Source: a bacterium (lineage in GTDB: Bacteria > Joyebacterota > Joyebacteria > Joyebacterales > Joyebacteraceae). From it: a stretch of 64,000 nt of DNA. Both the position numbers and the translations under genes were made by a program. The stretch is from assembly GCA_025774935.1 (NCBI GenBank), contig JALGZK010000002.1, forward strand, positions 248,001 to 312,000. The letters run 5' to 3'. This document shows positions 1 through 9,411 of the stretch, piece by piece. Numbering within the stretch: the stretch's first letter is position 1; every line of letters begins with the position of its first letter. The notes beneath the pieces are model-generated. The model was not told the origin of the DNA. It saw only the letters and a list, made by a program, of their open reading frames with translations, and made no database searches.

Positions 1-593
1 CCCGAGAACCTCAACGAGATCTCGCGGGCCGCGTCAGCCATGTTGAGCGTGCCGGTGACCGCGTAGACGGTGCCGATGGCGAAGAGGATCATGACCGACG
101 CCACCGATCCGAGCACGAGGTATTTGAACCCCGCCTCGAGCTCGTCCGCCTCCGTCCCGAACGCCACGAGCGCGTACGACGCGATCGACGCGATCTCAAG
201 GAACACGTACAGGTTGAAGAGGTCGCCCGACACCACCACACCATTCATCCCCGCGACCATCAACATGAAGAGCGAGTAGTACTTCGGAAGGCCCGAGTAG
301 GCCGTCATGTACTTGAGCGAGAAGAGGATGCACAGGAACGCGACGACGTTCACCGCGATCAGAAGCAGCACCGTCAGTCCGTCGCTCACCAGCGCGATCC
401 CCACCGGGGGCGCCCACCCACCCATGTGGTGGGTCACCGCCGTGCTCCCGATCGAGAGGATCGCCATCACCGCCAGGATCACGGTAGAGAGCGCGGCCAG
501 AACCTCCCCGCTCTTCTTCCACCAGATGCCCAACATCGGGATCAGGAACGCGGCACCGAGCGGAATCGCTACGAACAGTGGAACAGGGCTCAT
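1..593 (-). CDS. Mrp antiporter subunit D / NuoN-like proton-conducting membrane subunit (partial, runs off left edge)
   Basis: Reverse-strand ORF starting ATG at 593 (MSPVPLFVAIPLGAAFLIPMLGIWWKKSG...), hydrophobic, with MVAGMNGVVVSGDLFNLYVFLEIASIASYALVAFG typical of MnhD/MbhH. Not in the ORF track because it is edge-truncated. Confidence 0.8.
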   Translation of the reverse strand, partial: MSPVPLFVAIPLGAAFLIPMLGIWWKKSGEVLAALSTVILAVMAILSIGSTAVTHHMGGWAPPVGIALVSDGLTVLLLIAVNVVAFLCILFSLKYMTAYSGLPKYYSLFMLMVAGMNGVVVSGDLFNLYVFLEIASIASYALVAFGTEADELEAGFKYLVLGSVASVMILFAIGTVYAVTGTLNMADAAREISLRFS

Positions 594-596
594 CGG

Positions 597-944
597 CTAT
601 CCCCTCAGCTTGCTGATCTGTGACATGTCGAAGGTTCCGTGCCTCTCGTAGATCCTGATGCACATCGCCACCATGAGCGCCAGTACGCCCAGCCCGATGA
701 CGATCGAGGTCAGGACGAGCGCCTGCGGAAGCGGGTCGACGAACCTCTCGAGCATCGACGAGTTCATCCCTCGCTCGATAACAGGCGCCACACCACCCTT
801 CTTGTACCCGACGATGATCAGGTACAGGTTCACGGCGTAGTCCATGATGACCAGGCCGATCACCTTCTTCACGATGTTCTTCTTCGCGACGAGGCAGTAG
901 AGCCCCATCGTCAGAAGTACCGCGCACAGGAAATAGACCGTCAT
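597..944 (-). CDS. Mrp antiporter subunit C / NuoK-like
   Basis: 115 aa, three predicted TMs, LVIMDYAVNLYLIIVGYKKG...DPLPQALVLTSIVIGLGVLALMVAM matches the MnhC/MrpC signature. Confidence 0.85.
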   Translation of the reverse strand: MTVYFLCAVLLTMGLYCLVAKKNIVKKVIGLVIMDYAVNLYLIIVGYKKGGVAPVIERGMNSSMLERFVDPLPQALVLTSIVIGLGVLALMVAMCIRIYERHGTFDMSQISKLRG

Positions 945-1396
945 CTGAGTTCACCCTCGATCATGGACCTGAAAGAGCGCCTGCGGAAGATCGCCAGCGC
1001 GCTGAACACGAGAAAGAGCGAGCTCGCAACCTTGAACGCGATCGCGATGTTCGCCGGCAAGATCATCCCCGAGCTCAGGAGCCTGAACTGCTCTCCCCGC
1101 CCGAAGACGTTCATGAAGAAATAGCCGCCCACGACCCCAGCCCACCCAATCAGGAGAAAGGCCAAGGCGCCTGCGGAGTCGAGGATGTGCGCCGCGCGCT
1201 CCCCGAGCTTCGAGAACGCCACCTCCCGCCCGTGCGCCAGCATCAGGAGGATGAAGGCCGACGCGATAATCACGCCGCCCGCGAATCCGCCGCCCGGCGT
1301 CAGGTGGCCGTAGAGGACGATGTACGCTCCGAAGATGATAATGAAGGCGACGACGAAGTCACTGATCGTCTTTACGATCAAGCTCAGACCCTTCAT
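941..1396 (-). CDS. Mrp antiporter subunit B (MnhB-like)
   Basis: 151 aa; FGAYIVLYGHLTPGGGFAGGVIIASAFILLMLAHG is the MnhB signature; overlaps neighbours as in a translationally coupled operon. Confidence 0.85.
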   Translation of the reverse strand: MKGLSLIVKTISDFVVAFIIIFGAYIVLYGHLTPGGGFAGGVIIASAFILLMLAHGREVAFSKLGERAAHILDSAGALAFLLIGWAGVVGGYFFMNVFGRGEQFRLLSSGMILPANIAIAFKVASSLFLVFSALAIFRRRSFRSMIEGELR

Positions 1397-1947
1397 GCGG
1401 ACACCACCTCCTCCCCTGCCTTGCCCGTCCTCCTCAGAATCGCGAGCGCTCCGAGGATCGAGGCGAAGAGGACGGTGGCCTCACCGAGCGTGTCGTACGC
1501 CCGGAAGTCGAGAATGATCGAGGCCACGATGTTGGCGGCGTAGGTCGCCGGCAATCCGGTCTGCACGTACACCTTCGACACCCTCATCAGCGGCTCGCCG
1601 AACGCCGGGAAGCCCGTGCTCCCGAAGATCAGCGCCCCGAACCCCAGGAGCATCCCGAAGAAGATGAGCGATGCGACCATCGCCAGCGTGTCCCGTCCCT
1701 TCTCGATCGCCGTGTTGTCGAGAAGGATCGTCCCCCGGATCAGGATGATGAGCACGAGGACCTCGACCACCAGCTGCGTGATCGCAATGTCCGGCGCGCC
1801 GAGGAACAGGAACGCGATAGACAACGCGAACCCGACCGCGCTCACCGAGATCACGGCGGACAACAGGTTCTTCGTCTCGATGGCGATGATCGAACCCACC
1901 ACCATGAAGACGAGGAGCGTGTACAACTGTGGGGCGATGTTTTCCAT
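1393..1947 (-). CDS. MrpA C-terminal/DUF4040-type subunit (MbhD/MbhE-like)
   Basis: FLFLGAPDIAITQLVVEVLVLIILIRG is characteristic of DUF4040/MnhA C-terminal domains; operonic. Confidence 0.8.
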   Translation of the reverse strand: MENIAPQLYTLLVFMVVGSIIAIETKNLLSAVISVSAVGFALSIAFLFLGAPDIAITQLVVEVLVLIILIRGTILLDNTAIEKGRDTLAMVASLIFFGMLLGFGALIFGSTGFPAFGEPLMRVSKVYVQTGLPATYAANIVASIILDFRAYDTLGEATVLFASILGALAILRRTGKAGEEVVSA

Positions 1948-2070
1948 GTACTCGTCTCCCGCCAGTCCCGCGCTGAACCCCTGCTGAACCCGTAAAGGAA
2001 ACCCCTGTTTGTTCTGTCGTCCGTTCGGTCGTTTCGTTCTGTCGTCGGTCCGCGCCCAGGGGCGCGCCGC

Positions 2071-3966
2071 TTACTGTCTGCTCGCCAGCTCCTTCAGGAG
2101 CACGGTCAGGAGCACGAAGACGATCGCGCCGAGGCCGATGACCGACCACGCGAGATACGTGGAGAGGACGCCGTCGTGGAGCATCCTCAGTCCCTGCACG
2201 AAGACGTTGCCCACCCTGCCGCCGACCTCGTAGACGTCGAAGATGCGCTGCTCCGCGTTGGCGAAGAGGCCGCGCAGCCCCGTCTCGTGGCGGATGGTGT
2301 TGTAGAAGTCGGTGCCGGTCACGTGCATTGGGTCCATGTTGCTCGATGGAACCGTCCCGCCGATGAAGATCCGACCCGTGCGGCGCTTCGCGAGCTTGCC
2401 GAACGCGAAGATGCCGAGGCCCACGATGATCCCGATGATGATGAGGCCCGTCGCGACGGTCGGGTCCCAGAACCCGACCGCGATGTCGAGCGTGCCTGCG
2501 GCACTCGTCCCGACCGCACCGTGGACGATCGGGTTGATGAACCTGTCGATCGGGAACTTCGCCCAGACGCCGAAGATCACGCAGAGCGCGGCAAGGACGA
2601 TCATCGGGACCGTCATCGCCCAGTTCGACTCTCTGACCTTCGCCAGGGCCGTCGGCCGCTGGCCGAGGAAGCCCGAGTAGATGACCTTCACGAATGAGGC
2701 CAGAGTGAGCGCGCTTCCGAAGAGGGCGGCGATCAGGAAGATCCAGTAGGGCTTGAAGCCCCTCGCCCCGAGCTCGACCAGACCCGAATAGACCATCCAC
2801 TTCGAGACGAACCCGTTGAACGGCGGGATGCCCGAAATCGCGAACGCCGCGATGGCGCAGGCGGCGAACGTGATCGGCATCGCCCTAGCGAGCCCACCCA
2901 GTTTCGAGATCTCGGTCGTGCCGGTCTGCTTCTCGATCGACCCCGCGGACAGGAAGAGACACGCCTTGTAAATCGCGTGGTTCAGCATGTGGAAGATGCC
3001 GCCCGCTATCCCGACGGGGATTCCCGTGCCGACACCCAGCACCATGTACCCGACCTGGCTGATCGCGTGGTACGAGAGCAGGACCTTGAGGTCGTGCTGG
3101 ATGAGCGCCATCAGGACCGCGCCGAGGATGGTCACTGCACCGATGATCATGAGGGTCAGCTGCAGACCCGGGCCGATGCTGAAGATGTCGAGGCTGATCC
3201 TCGCGAGGAGGTAGATGCCGAGGAGCTTGTCGATCGAGGCGGGCAGGAGCGCCATCACCGGGGTCGGGGCGCCCTTCGCGGCCGCCGGGATCCACGTGTG
3301 GAAAGGCATCGCTCCGGCCTTCGTGATCGCGCCGACCATCATGAGAAGGTACATCGTGATGGTGACGCCATCGCCCGCGAAGATCGAGAGCTCGCTCATC
3401 GAGAGGGTCCCGGACTTCATCCAGATCATCGCGATCGCCATGAAGAGCGCCGCGTCGGAGAGCCCGAGCATGATGAAGCTCTTCGCCGCCCCGTCGGCCG
3501 CCTCCTCCTTCTTTCTACCCAGGATGATGAAGAAGACGAGGACCGCGGTCAGCGCCTCCCAGAAGATGAGCATCACGAGGAGGCTGTTCGAGAGAACCGC
3601 TCCGCAGCTCGCCGCCACCGTCCAGAGCAGGAACGCGTAATACCTCCGCCCGTCGTGCTCCTTCGAGAGCCACGACATCGAGTAGAGCCCGATCAGAAGC
3701 CCGAAGAGCCCCACGAAGATAATGACGAAGCTGCTGAACTGGTTCAGGAGGAGGTCGAACTGGACCGTGAAGTTACCCAGCACCATCCAGTCCTTGGTGT
3801 ACGAGAGCGGCCACGACCCGAACAGCTGGAGCGTCGAGACGAACGCCCAGACCAGGGCGATGAGCGAGATGGCCTCCCGCACGTACTTCACGCGACGCGG
3901 TATGAGGAAACAGAGACCACCCGCGATCGCTGGGACGACAATGGGAATGAGTATCGGTGACATCAA
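2071..3966 (-). CDS. NuoL/MrpA-type proton-conducting membrane transporter
   Basis: 631 aa, many TMs; LLVMLIFWEALTAVLVFFII, GAITKAGAMPFHTWIPAAAKGAPTPVMALLPAS..KLLGIYLLAR typical of the proton_antipo_M domain. Confidence 0.9.
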   Translation of the reverse strand: MMSPILIPIVVPAIAGGLCFLIPRRVKYVREAISLIALVWAFVSTLQLFGSWPLSYTKDWMVLGNFTVQFDLLLNQFSSFVIIFVGLFGLLIGLYSMSWLSKEHDGRRYYAFLLWTVAASCGAVLSNSLLVMLIFWEALTAVLVFFIILGRKKEEAADGAAKSFIMLGLSDAALFMAIAMIWMKSGTLSMSELSIFAGDGVTITMYLLMMVGAITKAGAMPFHTWIPAAAKGAPTPVMALLPASIDKLLGIYLLARISLDIFSIGPGLQLTLMIIGAVTILGAVLMALIQHDLKVLLSYHAISQVGYMVLGVGTGIPVGIAGGIFHMLNHAIYKACLFLSAGSIEKQTGTTEISKLGGLARAMPITFAACAIAAFAISGIPPFNGFVSKWMVYSGLVELGARGFKPYWIFLIAALFGSALTLASFVKVIYSGFLGQRPTALAKVRESNWAMTVPMIVLAALCVIFGVWAKFPIDRFINPIVHGAVGTSAAGTLDIAVGFWDPTVATGLIIIGIIVGLGIFAFGKLAKRRTGRIFIGGTVPSSNMDPMHVTGTDFYNTIRHETGLRGLFANAEQRIFDVYEVGGRVGNVFVQGLRMLHDGVLSTYLAWSVIGLGAIVFVLLTVLLKELASRQ

Positions 3967-4049
3967 CTTCCCCCCGCGCCTCTAGGAGTAGGGTTCGTTT
4001 CGGTGTTCGGCTCCTCGGATCCTCGGGCCAGACGCCCTCGGATTCCCCA

Positions 4050-5222
4050 TCAGGAGTTCCGTCTGATCTCTTCCGTCTTCTCGTGACTCAGTCTCAAGAG
4101 CTCACCCGGGCCGTAGGTTATCCTGCCCGAGGGATCGAGCACCGTCATTCGCTCCGTGCAGCTGTAGCACGGGTCGATGATCGCGAAGCACAGGAGGGCG
4201 TCGGTGATCGTCTCGCCCTTCACTCTCGGCCTGAACGTCGGGATGTTGTTGTAGGTCGGCGCCCTCATCTTGTGCCGCTCGGGCATGTTCGTGCCGTTCG
4301 AGCGGATGAAGTGGAACGTCTCGCCGCGGGGTGCCTCGATGTGACCGATGCCCTCGCCCCTCGGGACCTCCCGGATGCCGGCGTCGATCGGCCCGCCGGG
4401 GAGCTTCTCGATGCACTGCTTCACGATCTTGACCGACTCCTTCATCTCGAGGAGCCGGATGACGGCGACCGCGAGGCAGTCGCAGCCGTCCTGTGTGATC
4501 ACGTTCCAGTCCACCTCGGCGTACGCACCGTACGGCTCGTCCCGCCGGAGGTCGATGTCGACCCCGGAACCGCGAGCCGTCGGCCCGAGCGCTCCGTAGG
4601 CGATCGCGTCTTCCTTCGTGAGGATGCCGACGCCCTTCAGGCGGCCGAGGATGACCGGGTCGTCGAGCACCGCCCCCGTCAGCAGGTCGACCTTCTCGTC
4701 GAACTCGTCGAGGATCTTCAGGACCTTCGGCCAGATCTCGTCGGGAACGTCCCGCCTCACACCACCGGGTCTGTACCACGCGTAGTGCTGCCGGTTCCCC
4801 GTGATCATCTCGAGCGCGTCGAGGATCGGCTCGCGGTACTTCCAGCCCCACATGAAGACGGTCCAGTACCCGATGATGTGACCGCCGAGCCCGACCCACA
4901 GCATGTGGCTGTGGAGCCGCTCGAGCTCGTGGACGATCGTCCGGAGGTACCTCGCCCGAGCGGGCACCTCGCACCCCACTACGTCCTCCACCGCCCGCGA
5001 CGCCGCCCAGCTGTGGGACGCCGAGCAGATCCCGCAGATCCGCTCCACCAGGAACGTGTCCTGGTCGTACGTCTTCTCCTGTGCGAGGAGCTCCATCCCC
5101 CGGTGATTGCGGCCGAGGTCGATGTCCGCACTCAGCACCCTCTCGCCGTCGACCTCCAGGGTGATGTACTCCGGCTCCTCGAGGACAGGATGAAATGGTC
5201 CAATGGGAATGGTCGTGCTCAT
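4050..5222 (-). CDS. Group 4 [NiFe]-hydrogenase-type large subunit (NuoD/EchE family)
   Basis: 390 aa with both Cys pairs: L1 ERICGICSASH and L2 DPCYSCTER near the C terminus. Confidence 0.9.
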   Translation of the reverse strand: MSTTIPIGPFHPVLEEPEYITLEVDGERVLSADIDLGRNHRGMELLAQEKTYDQDTFLVERICGICSASHSWAASRAVEDVVGCEVPARARYLRTIVHELERLHSHMLWVGLGGHIIGYWTVFMWGWKYREPILDALEMITGNRQHYAWYRPGGVRRDVPDEIWPKVLKILDEFDEKVDLLTGAVLDDPVILGRLKGVGILTKEDAIAYGALGPTARGSGVDIDLRRDEPYGAYAEVDWNVITQDGCDCLAVAVIRLLEMKESVKIVKQCIEKLPGGPIDAGIREVPRGEGIGHIEAPRGETFHFIRSNGTNMPERHKMRAPTYNNIPTFRPRVKGETITDALLCFAIIDPCYSCTERMTVLDPSGRITYGPGELLRLSHEKTEEIRRNS

Positions 5223-5651
5223 CTATTCATCTCTCCTCATCGGGTGGAAGTCGGCAGGTCTGTCGTGGGAGGAGAGCAGCTTCCGCGGATCGGGGTGTCC
5301 GTCGAACTCAACGCCCAGGAAGTCGAAGATCTCCCGCTCGATGAAGTCGGCCGCCGGGTAGTACTTCGCCAGCGACTCGATTCTCGGGAAGGGCTTCGCG
5401 AGGATCGTCCTGATGTTGACGATCGTGCCGTCCCGGTCGATCCCGAAGTGGTAGAGGAGCTCCACCCCTGTTGGCCTGTCACTCCCTGTTGCCGTGCACA
5501 GCCTCCCCTTCTCCTCCTCATGCATGTAGCGCGTGACGGGAATCCAGTCCTCGTTGGCCACCGTCACGTACGCGCGGCGAGCGGATCGCTCGACGACGTC
5601 CACCCTGTCGCCGAACTTGGTCTTCAAGCGTTCCAGAACCTCTTTGCTCAT
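5223..5651 (-). CDS. NuoC-like (Complex I 30 kDa family) hydrogenase subunit
   Basis: 142 aa; EIFDFLGVEFDGHPDPRKLL is the 30 kDa-family signature; sits between large and small subunit genes. Confidence 0.85.
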   Translation of the reverse strand: MSKEVLERLKTKFGDRVDVVERSARRAYVTVANEDWIPVTRYMHEEEKGRLCTATGSDRPTGVELLYHFGIDRDGTIVNIRTILAKPFPRIESLAKYYPAADFIEREIFDFLGVEFDGHPDPRKLLSSHDRPADFHPMRRDE

Positions 5652-5708
5652 CGTGTCGTTACCCCCCGTCCCCGGCGACGAAACCGCGCCCGGGCCCGTG
5701 CTCTCCCG

Positions 5709-6122
5709 TTACAGCGTGCCGATCAGCTTCACGATCCCGCCGATGATCGCTTCCGGTCTCGGCGGGCACCCGGGGATGTAGGCGTGAACCGGGATGTGCT
5801 TGTCGATAGGGCCGGCGAAGTTGTTGCCGTCCTTGAAGATCCCGCCCGTGCACCCACACGACCCCAGCGCCACCACCGCGCACGGCTTGGGTGCCTGCTC
5901 CCAGGTCTCGATGACGTCCGGCACGACCTTCCTCGGCACGCTCCCGGAAACGAGGAGCACGTCGGCGTGCTTGACGCTGCCCACGAGCTTGATGCCGAAC
6001 CGCTCCACGTCGAACCTCGGGGTGAGGCAGTCGAGCACCTCGATGTCGCAGTTGTTGCAGGCCCCGGCGTTCAAGTGGAACACCCACAGTGACTTCTTGA
6101 ATCCCCAACCTGTTGCGCCCAT
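5709..6122 (-). CDS. NuoB-like / [NiFe]-hydrogenase small subunit
   Basis: 137 aa; NAGACNNCDIEVLDCLTPRFD (CxxC, hydrogenase-type), ALGSCGCTGGIF, IPGCPPRPEAI. Confidence 0.9.
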   Translation of the reverse strand: MGATGWGFKKSLWVFHLNAGACNNCDIEVLDCLTPRFDVERFGIKLVGSVKHADVLLVSGSVPRKVVPDVIETWEQAPKPCAVVALGSCGCTGGIFKDGNNFAGPIDKHIPVHAYIPGCPPRPEAIIGGIVKLIGTL

Positions 6123-6141
6123 GAATCGCTCCGTCTGAACC

Positions 6142-7080
6142 CTAGAGGCCCAATACCGCGAGTATCATACCGACGATGGCGAGGATCGTGACCGGGCCCC
6201 AGAAGAAACGAACGGCCTGGTCGATCCTCACTCTGGGATTCGTGTTCTTGATGAGGACGATGATCGTCACGATGATCACGTACTTCACGATCGTGTAGAG
6301 GATGCCCCACCCCGTCAGCTGCAGGCCGCCCCAGAAGATCGTGATGAAGAAGACGGGCAGCGTGAAGAGCATCATCGCCTGGGTAACCTTGACGACGGCG
6401 AGGGCGGCGCCTGAGTACTCCATGTGGGTGCCGTCCATGAGCTCGGTCTCCGCCTCCGGGATGTCGAACGGCGGATACGTGAGCTTCGCCTGCGCGCAGA
6501 GGATCGCGACGACGAACGCGATGATGCACGAGAGATTGCCGAGAAGAACACCGTTCATGGCCTGGTACTCGAGGATGCCGTCGAGCTTGAGGGTCATCGG
6601 CGAGACCTTCGTGACCGCGGTGAAGATCGCGATCACGAACGGGAGCTCGTACGCGAGGATGAGCTTCATCTCGCGGCTGGCGCCGATGCTCGAGAGGGGG
6701 TTGCCCGACGCGGACGCGCCGATGATCATCCCGAGCGAGGGAATCGTCAGAAGGTAGATGACGCCGATCAGGTCCCCCACGAAGCCCGCGCCCCTCATGT
6801 TCGCCAACCACAGCATCGTCGACACCAGAGCCACCGCCGCGAGGCCTGCCAGCGGGGCCACCAGGAACCCCGTGCGCTTCGCGCCCTCGGGGATCACGAT
6901 CTCCTTCCCCAGGAGCTTCAGGACGTCCGCGAAGGGCTGGTACCAGGGCGGGCCGACCCGCCACTGCACGAGAGCCGATACCTTCCTGTCGACCCACGTC
7001 GTCAGGAGACCGACCACGGCAGTGAAGACCAGGCCCGGGAAGACGATGAAGTAGAGAATCATGCTCAGTGTAGAAGCCAT
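6142..7080 (-). CDS. NuoH-like / hydrogenase membrane anchor subunit
   Basis: 312 aa; TWVDRKVSALVQWRVGPPWYQPFADVLKLLGKE is the NuoH/EchB signature. Confidence 0.9.
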   Translation of the reverse strand: MASTLSMILYFIVFPGLVFTAVVGLLTTWVDRKVSALVQWRVGPPWYQPFADVLKLLGKEIVIPEGAKRTGFLVAPLAGLAAVALVSTMLWLANMRGAGFVGDLIGVIYLLTIPSLGMIIGASASGNPLSSIGASREMKLILAYELPFVIAIFTAVTKVSPMTLKLDGILEYQAMNGVLLGNLSCIIAFVVAILCAQAKLTYPPFDIPEAETELMDGTHMEYSGAALAVVKVTQAMMLFTLPVFFITIFWGGLQLTGWGILYTIVKYVIIVTIIVLIKNTNPRVRIDQAVRFFWGPVTILAIVGMILAVLGL

Positions 7081-7136
7081 CCTGTTACCTCTCCCGTTAT
7101 CTTCTTACGCGTCTCGTGTGGAACGCACCGGAACCC

Positions 7137-7619
7137 CTACCTCTCCCTCCGCACCGTCTTCTCCCGGGTCCGGCCGCCCCTCATCGGGGCGCCCCTCTGG
7201 GCCTCGAGGTCGCTGATGTCCTCGAACGTCCGGGCCTTGGACGTGCACGTCCCAGCGCACATCGTGTCCTTCTGCTCGAGGGTCCGCCACTCACAGAGAT
7301 CGCACTTCGGCATCGTGTGGCGGGTCTTGTTCAGGTCGATCGCACCGAACGGGCACGCCTGCGCGCACGAAGTACACCCACTGCACTCGATGTTGCTCCG
7401 GATCACGAGCCCGTCGTCGCGCCTCACGATCGCCTCCTGCGGACAGGACGCTTCACAGAGCGGCTGCTCGCAGTGCCTGCAGTTCATCTGCAGCACGATG
7501 TTCGTGAGGACCTTCGACGCCTCGAGGTGATCCTGGGTGTTGTGCGAGTAGTAGCAGGCGGCTATGCAGCTCCTGCAGCTGATGCAGCGCCCGTAGTCCA
7601 GGATGTTTCTCTTGTTCAT
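7137..7619 (-). CDS. 4Fe-4S polyferredoxin electron-transfer subunit (HycB/CooF-like)
   Basis: Start taken at ATG 7619 (MNKRNILDYGRCISCRSC). Multiple Cys clusters: CISCRSCIAAC, CRHCEQPLCEASC, CSGCTSCAQAC, CDLC...CAGTC. Confidence 0.85.
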   Translation of the reverse strand: MNKRNILDYGRCISCRSCIAACYYSHNTQDHLEASKVLTNIVLQMNCRHCEQPLCEASCPQEAIVRRDDGLVIRSNIECSGCTSCAQACPFGAIDLNKTRHTMPKCDLCEWRTLEQKDTMCAGTCTSKARTFEDISDLEAQRGAPMRGGRTREKTVRRER

Positions 7620-7686
7620 CCAAGTCCCCCGGAGATGTCTCCGCCGCCGGTTGCCTGAGCGCAGCCGCGCGGCCACTCCCGTTTCG

Positions 7687-9384
7687 CTACGCCTCCGGCG
7701 CGACCTTCGCGCCCTTGGCGGAAACGTCGTACCACTTCGTGCCCGCGTTAGGGGTCCAGACCATGAGTCCCCTCGCGTCCGGCACGTACGTCGGAATCGC
7801 CACGAGACCGCCGGGCATCCGGTCGGTCACCGTGACGATGAGGCTCGTCTCGCCGCGGTCGGTCGCGACCGCAACGCTCGCGCCCTGTTCGATCCCAAGG
7901 CCCCCCGCCGTGTCCTCGCCGATCCACACCTCGGCGTAGGGTGAGATCGTCTGTGGGAAGCTCATCCTGCTGGTGACGGTCCCGTCCCCGCGGTGCAGTG
8001 GGCTCGTGCCCTCGATGAGGTCGACCCCGTCTGCTGCGCCGGCCGCGGCGATCTTCGCGAGAGCGGCCTCGACATCGATGTCTACCGGCGGGTGCTCCGC
8101 CTTTGCGCCCGCGGCCGCGGCCGGGAGCGCTGCGCCCAGCCCCTTCGCGACGTCGCCGAGCATGCTCGCGATCGTCCGGGCGTCGCCCTGAGGAGCCGTC
8201 AGCGGCGCGATCGTGGTCGAGATCCCGAACGAGCCCGTGTAGGTCCCGTTCACCTCCGACCAGACCGCCTGCGGGAGTCCGACGTCGCTGTGCTTCGTGA
8301 CGTCGTTCTCGAAGATCGCGGAGGCCGCGAGGAACTCGAGCGCCTCGACGTCGTCCTGCGAGAGGGCGCCCGGGTAGAGCTGCACGATGTCGGGTCCGAA
8401 GACCAGGAGCCCCTTGATCTTCCTGTCGGCCACGTCCTTGAGAATGTCCGGGACGGTCTTCGCCGAGCCGACGCGCTCGAACGCGCCGATCGTGTTCCCA
8501 CCGCGGAAGAGCGGGGCGTACTTGCCATTCGCTGCCGCCGCGAGCTTCGCGGCGAGCATGCCGGTGAGATACGCGGAGGTTGAGTCGCCGAGCCTTGAGG
8601 AGACGAGCACGACGACCTTGTGCTGCTCTTTGAGGTTCTTCGCGATCGCGGTAATCTCGTGCGGCTCGAGCCCGGCCGCGTCCGCAGCCTTCCCGACGTC
8701 GACCTTCGGCGCTCCCTGGATGCCCATCTCGGAGAGCAGCGCCGCGAGGACGAGCGGTTCGGCGCCGGGCCGCACCTTCACGTGTCGATCGGCGAACCAG
8801 TCCGTGTTCGTCCTGTAGGGGTTGAGCGTGTAGACGCGATTGGACCTCGCCTGGTGGCGCGCCTCGATGATGCGCTTCGAGATGCACGGGTGGCCCCAGA
8901 AGACGTCGCCGACCATGACGAAGCAGGTGGCGTCGTCGAGGTCGGTCGGCACCGCGTCGCCGACCCCGCCTCCTCTCAGAAGCGGGTAGTCGCTGCCGCC
9001 GTAGGCGACGGCGACGTTGTTCGTCCCGAGGGCGGTCGCGGCGAACGCGACGGCTGCGTCGTAGTCCTCGTTCGAGAGCTCGGTCCCCACGATGACACCC
9101 AGCGCTCCTCCCCCGCCCGCGCCCTTGATCTCACCGATCCTGCCGGCGACCTTGGTCACCCCGCTCGACCACGGCACCCTTCGCCTGTTGACCGTCGCTC
9201 CCAGGAACCTCTTCGGATGGAGCAGGAGCTCGTAGTTGTAGTGCCCCCTCACGCACAGCGACCCCAGGTTCACCGGAGCCTCCGTGTCGAGGTCGACCCT
9301 GACGGGCACCCCGCTGTCCATCTCCATCCCATACCCGCACTGAAGCGAGCAGAAGAGACACGACGCCTTCTTGATCTCTGGCAT
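7687..9384 (-). CDS. Molybdopterin oxidoreductase-family subunit (formate dehydrogenase / FwdB / NuoG-like)
   Basis: 565 aa; N-terminal CLFCSLQCGYGM...NLGSLCVRG 4Fe-4S Mo/W domain, internal GTNNVAVAYGGSDYPL, C-terminal molydop-binding-like domain. Confidence 0.75.
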   Translation of the reverse strand: MPEIKKASCLFCSLQCGYGMEMDSGVPVRVDLDTEAPVNLGSLCVRGHYNYELLLHPKRFLGATVNRRRVPWSSGVTKVAGRIGEIKGAGGGGALGVIVGTELSNEDYDAAVAFAATALGTNNVAVAYGGSDYPLLRGGGVGDAVPTDLDDATCFVMVGDVFWGHPCISKRIIEARHQARSNRVYTLNPYRTNTDWFADRHVKVRPGAEPLVLAALLSEMGIQGAPKVDVGKAADAAGLEPHEITAIAKNLKEQHKVVVLVSSRLGDSTSAYLTGMLAAKLAAAANGKYAPLFRGGNTIGAFERVGSAKTVPDILKDVADRKIKGLLVFGPDIVQLYPGALSQDDVEALEFLAASAIFENDVTKHSDVGLPQAVWSEVNGTYTGSFGISTTIAPLTAPQGDARTIASMLGDVAKGLGAALPAAAAGAKAEHPPVDIDVEAALAKIAAAGAADGVDLIEGTSPLHRGDGTVTSRMSFPQTISPYAEVWIGEDTAGGLGIEQGASVAVATDRGETSLIVTVTDRMPGGLVAIPTYVPDARGLMVWTPNAGTKWYDVSAKGAKVAPEA

Positions 9385-9411
9385 GTCGGTTAACCCCTCA
9401 ACGTGAATCCA

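Noticed and set aside
1481-2800. 439-aa minus-strand ORF overlapping the NuoL-like and DUF4040 genes
   Set aside because: Out-of-frame overlap with two well-supported genes; Arg/Gly/Asp-rich shadow.
3957-6092. 711-aa plus-strand ORF over the hydrogenase genes
   Set aside because: Shadow ORF antisense to clear NuoL/NuoD/NuoC/NuoB homologs, with Arg/Asp/His-rich composition and no domain.
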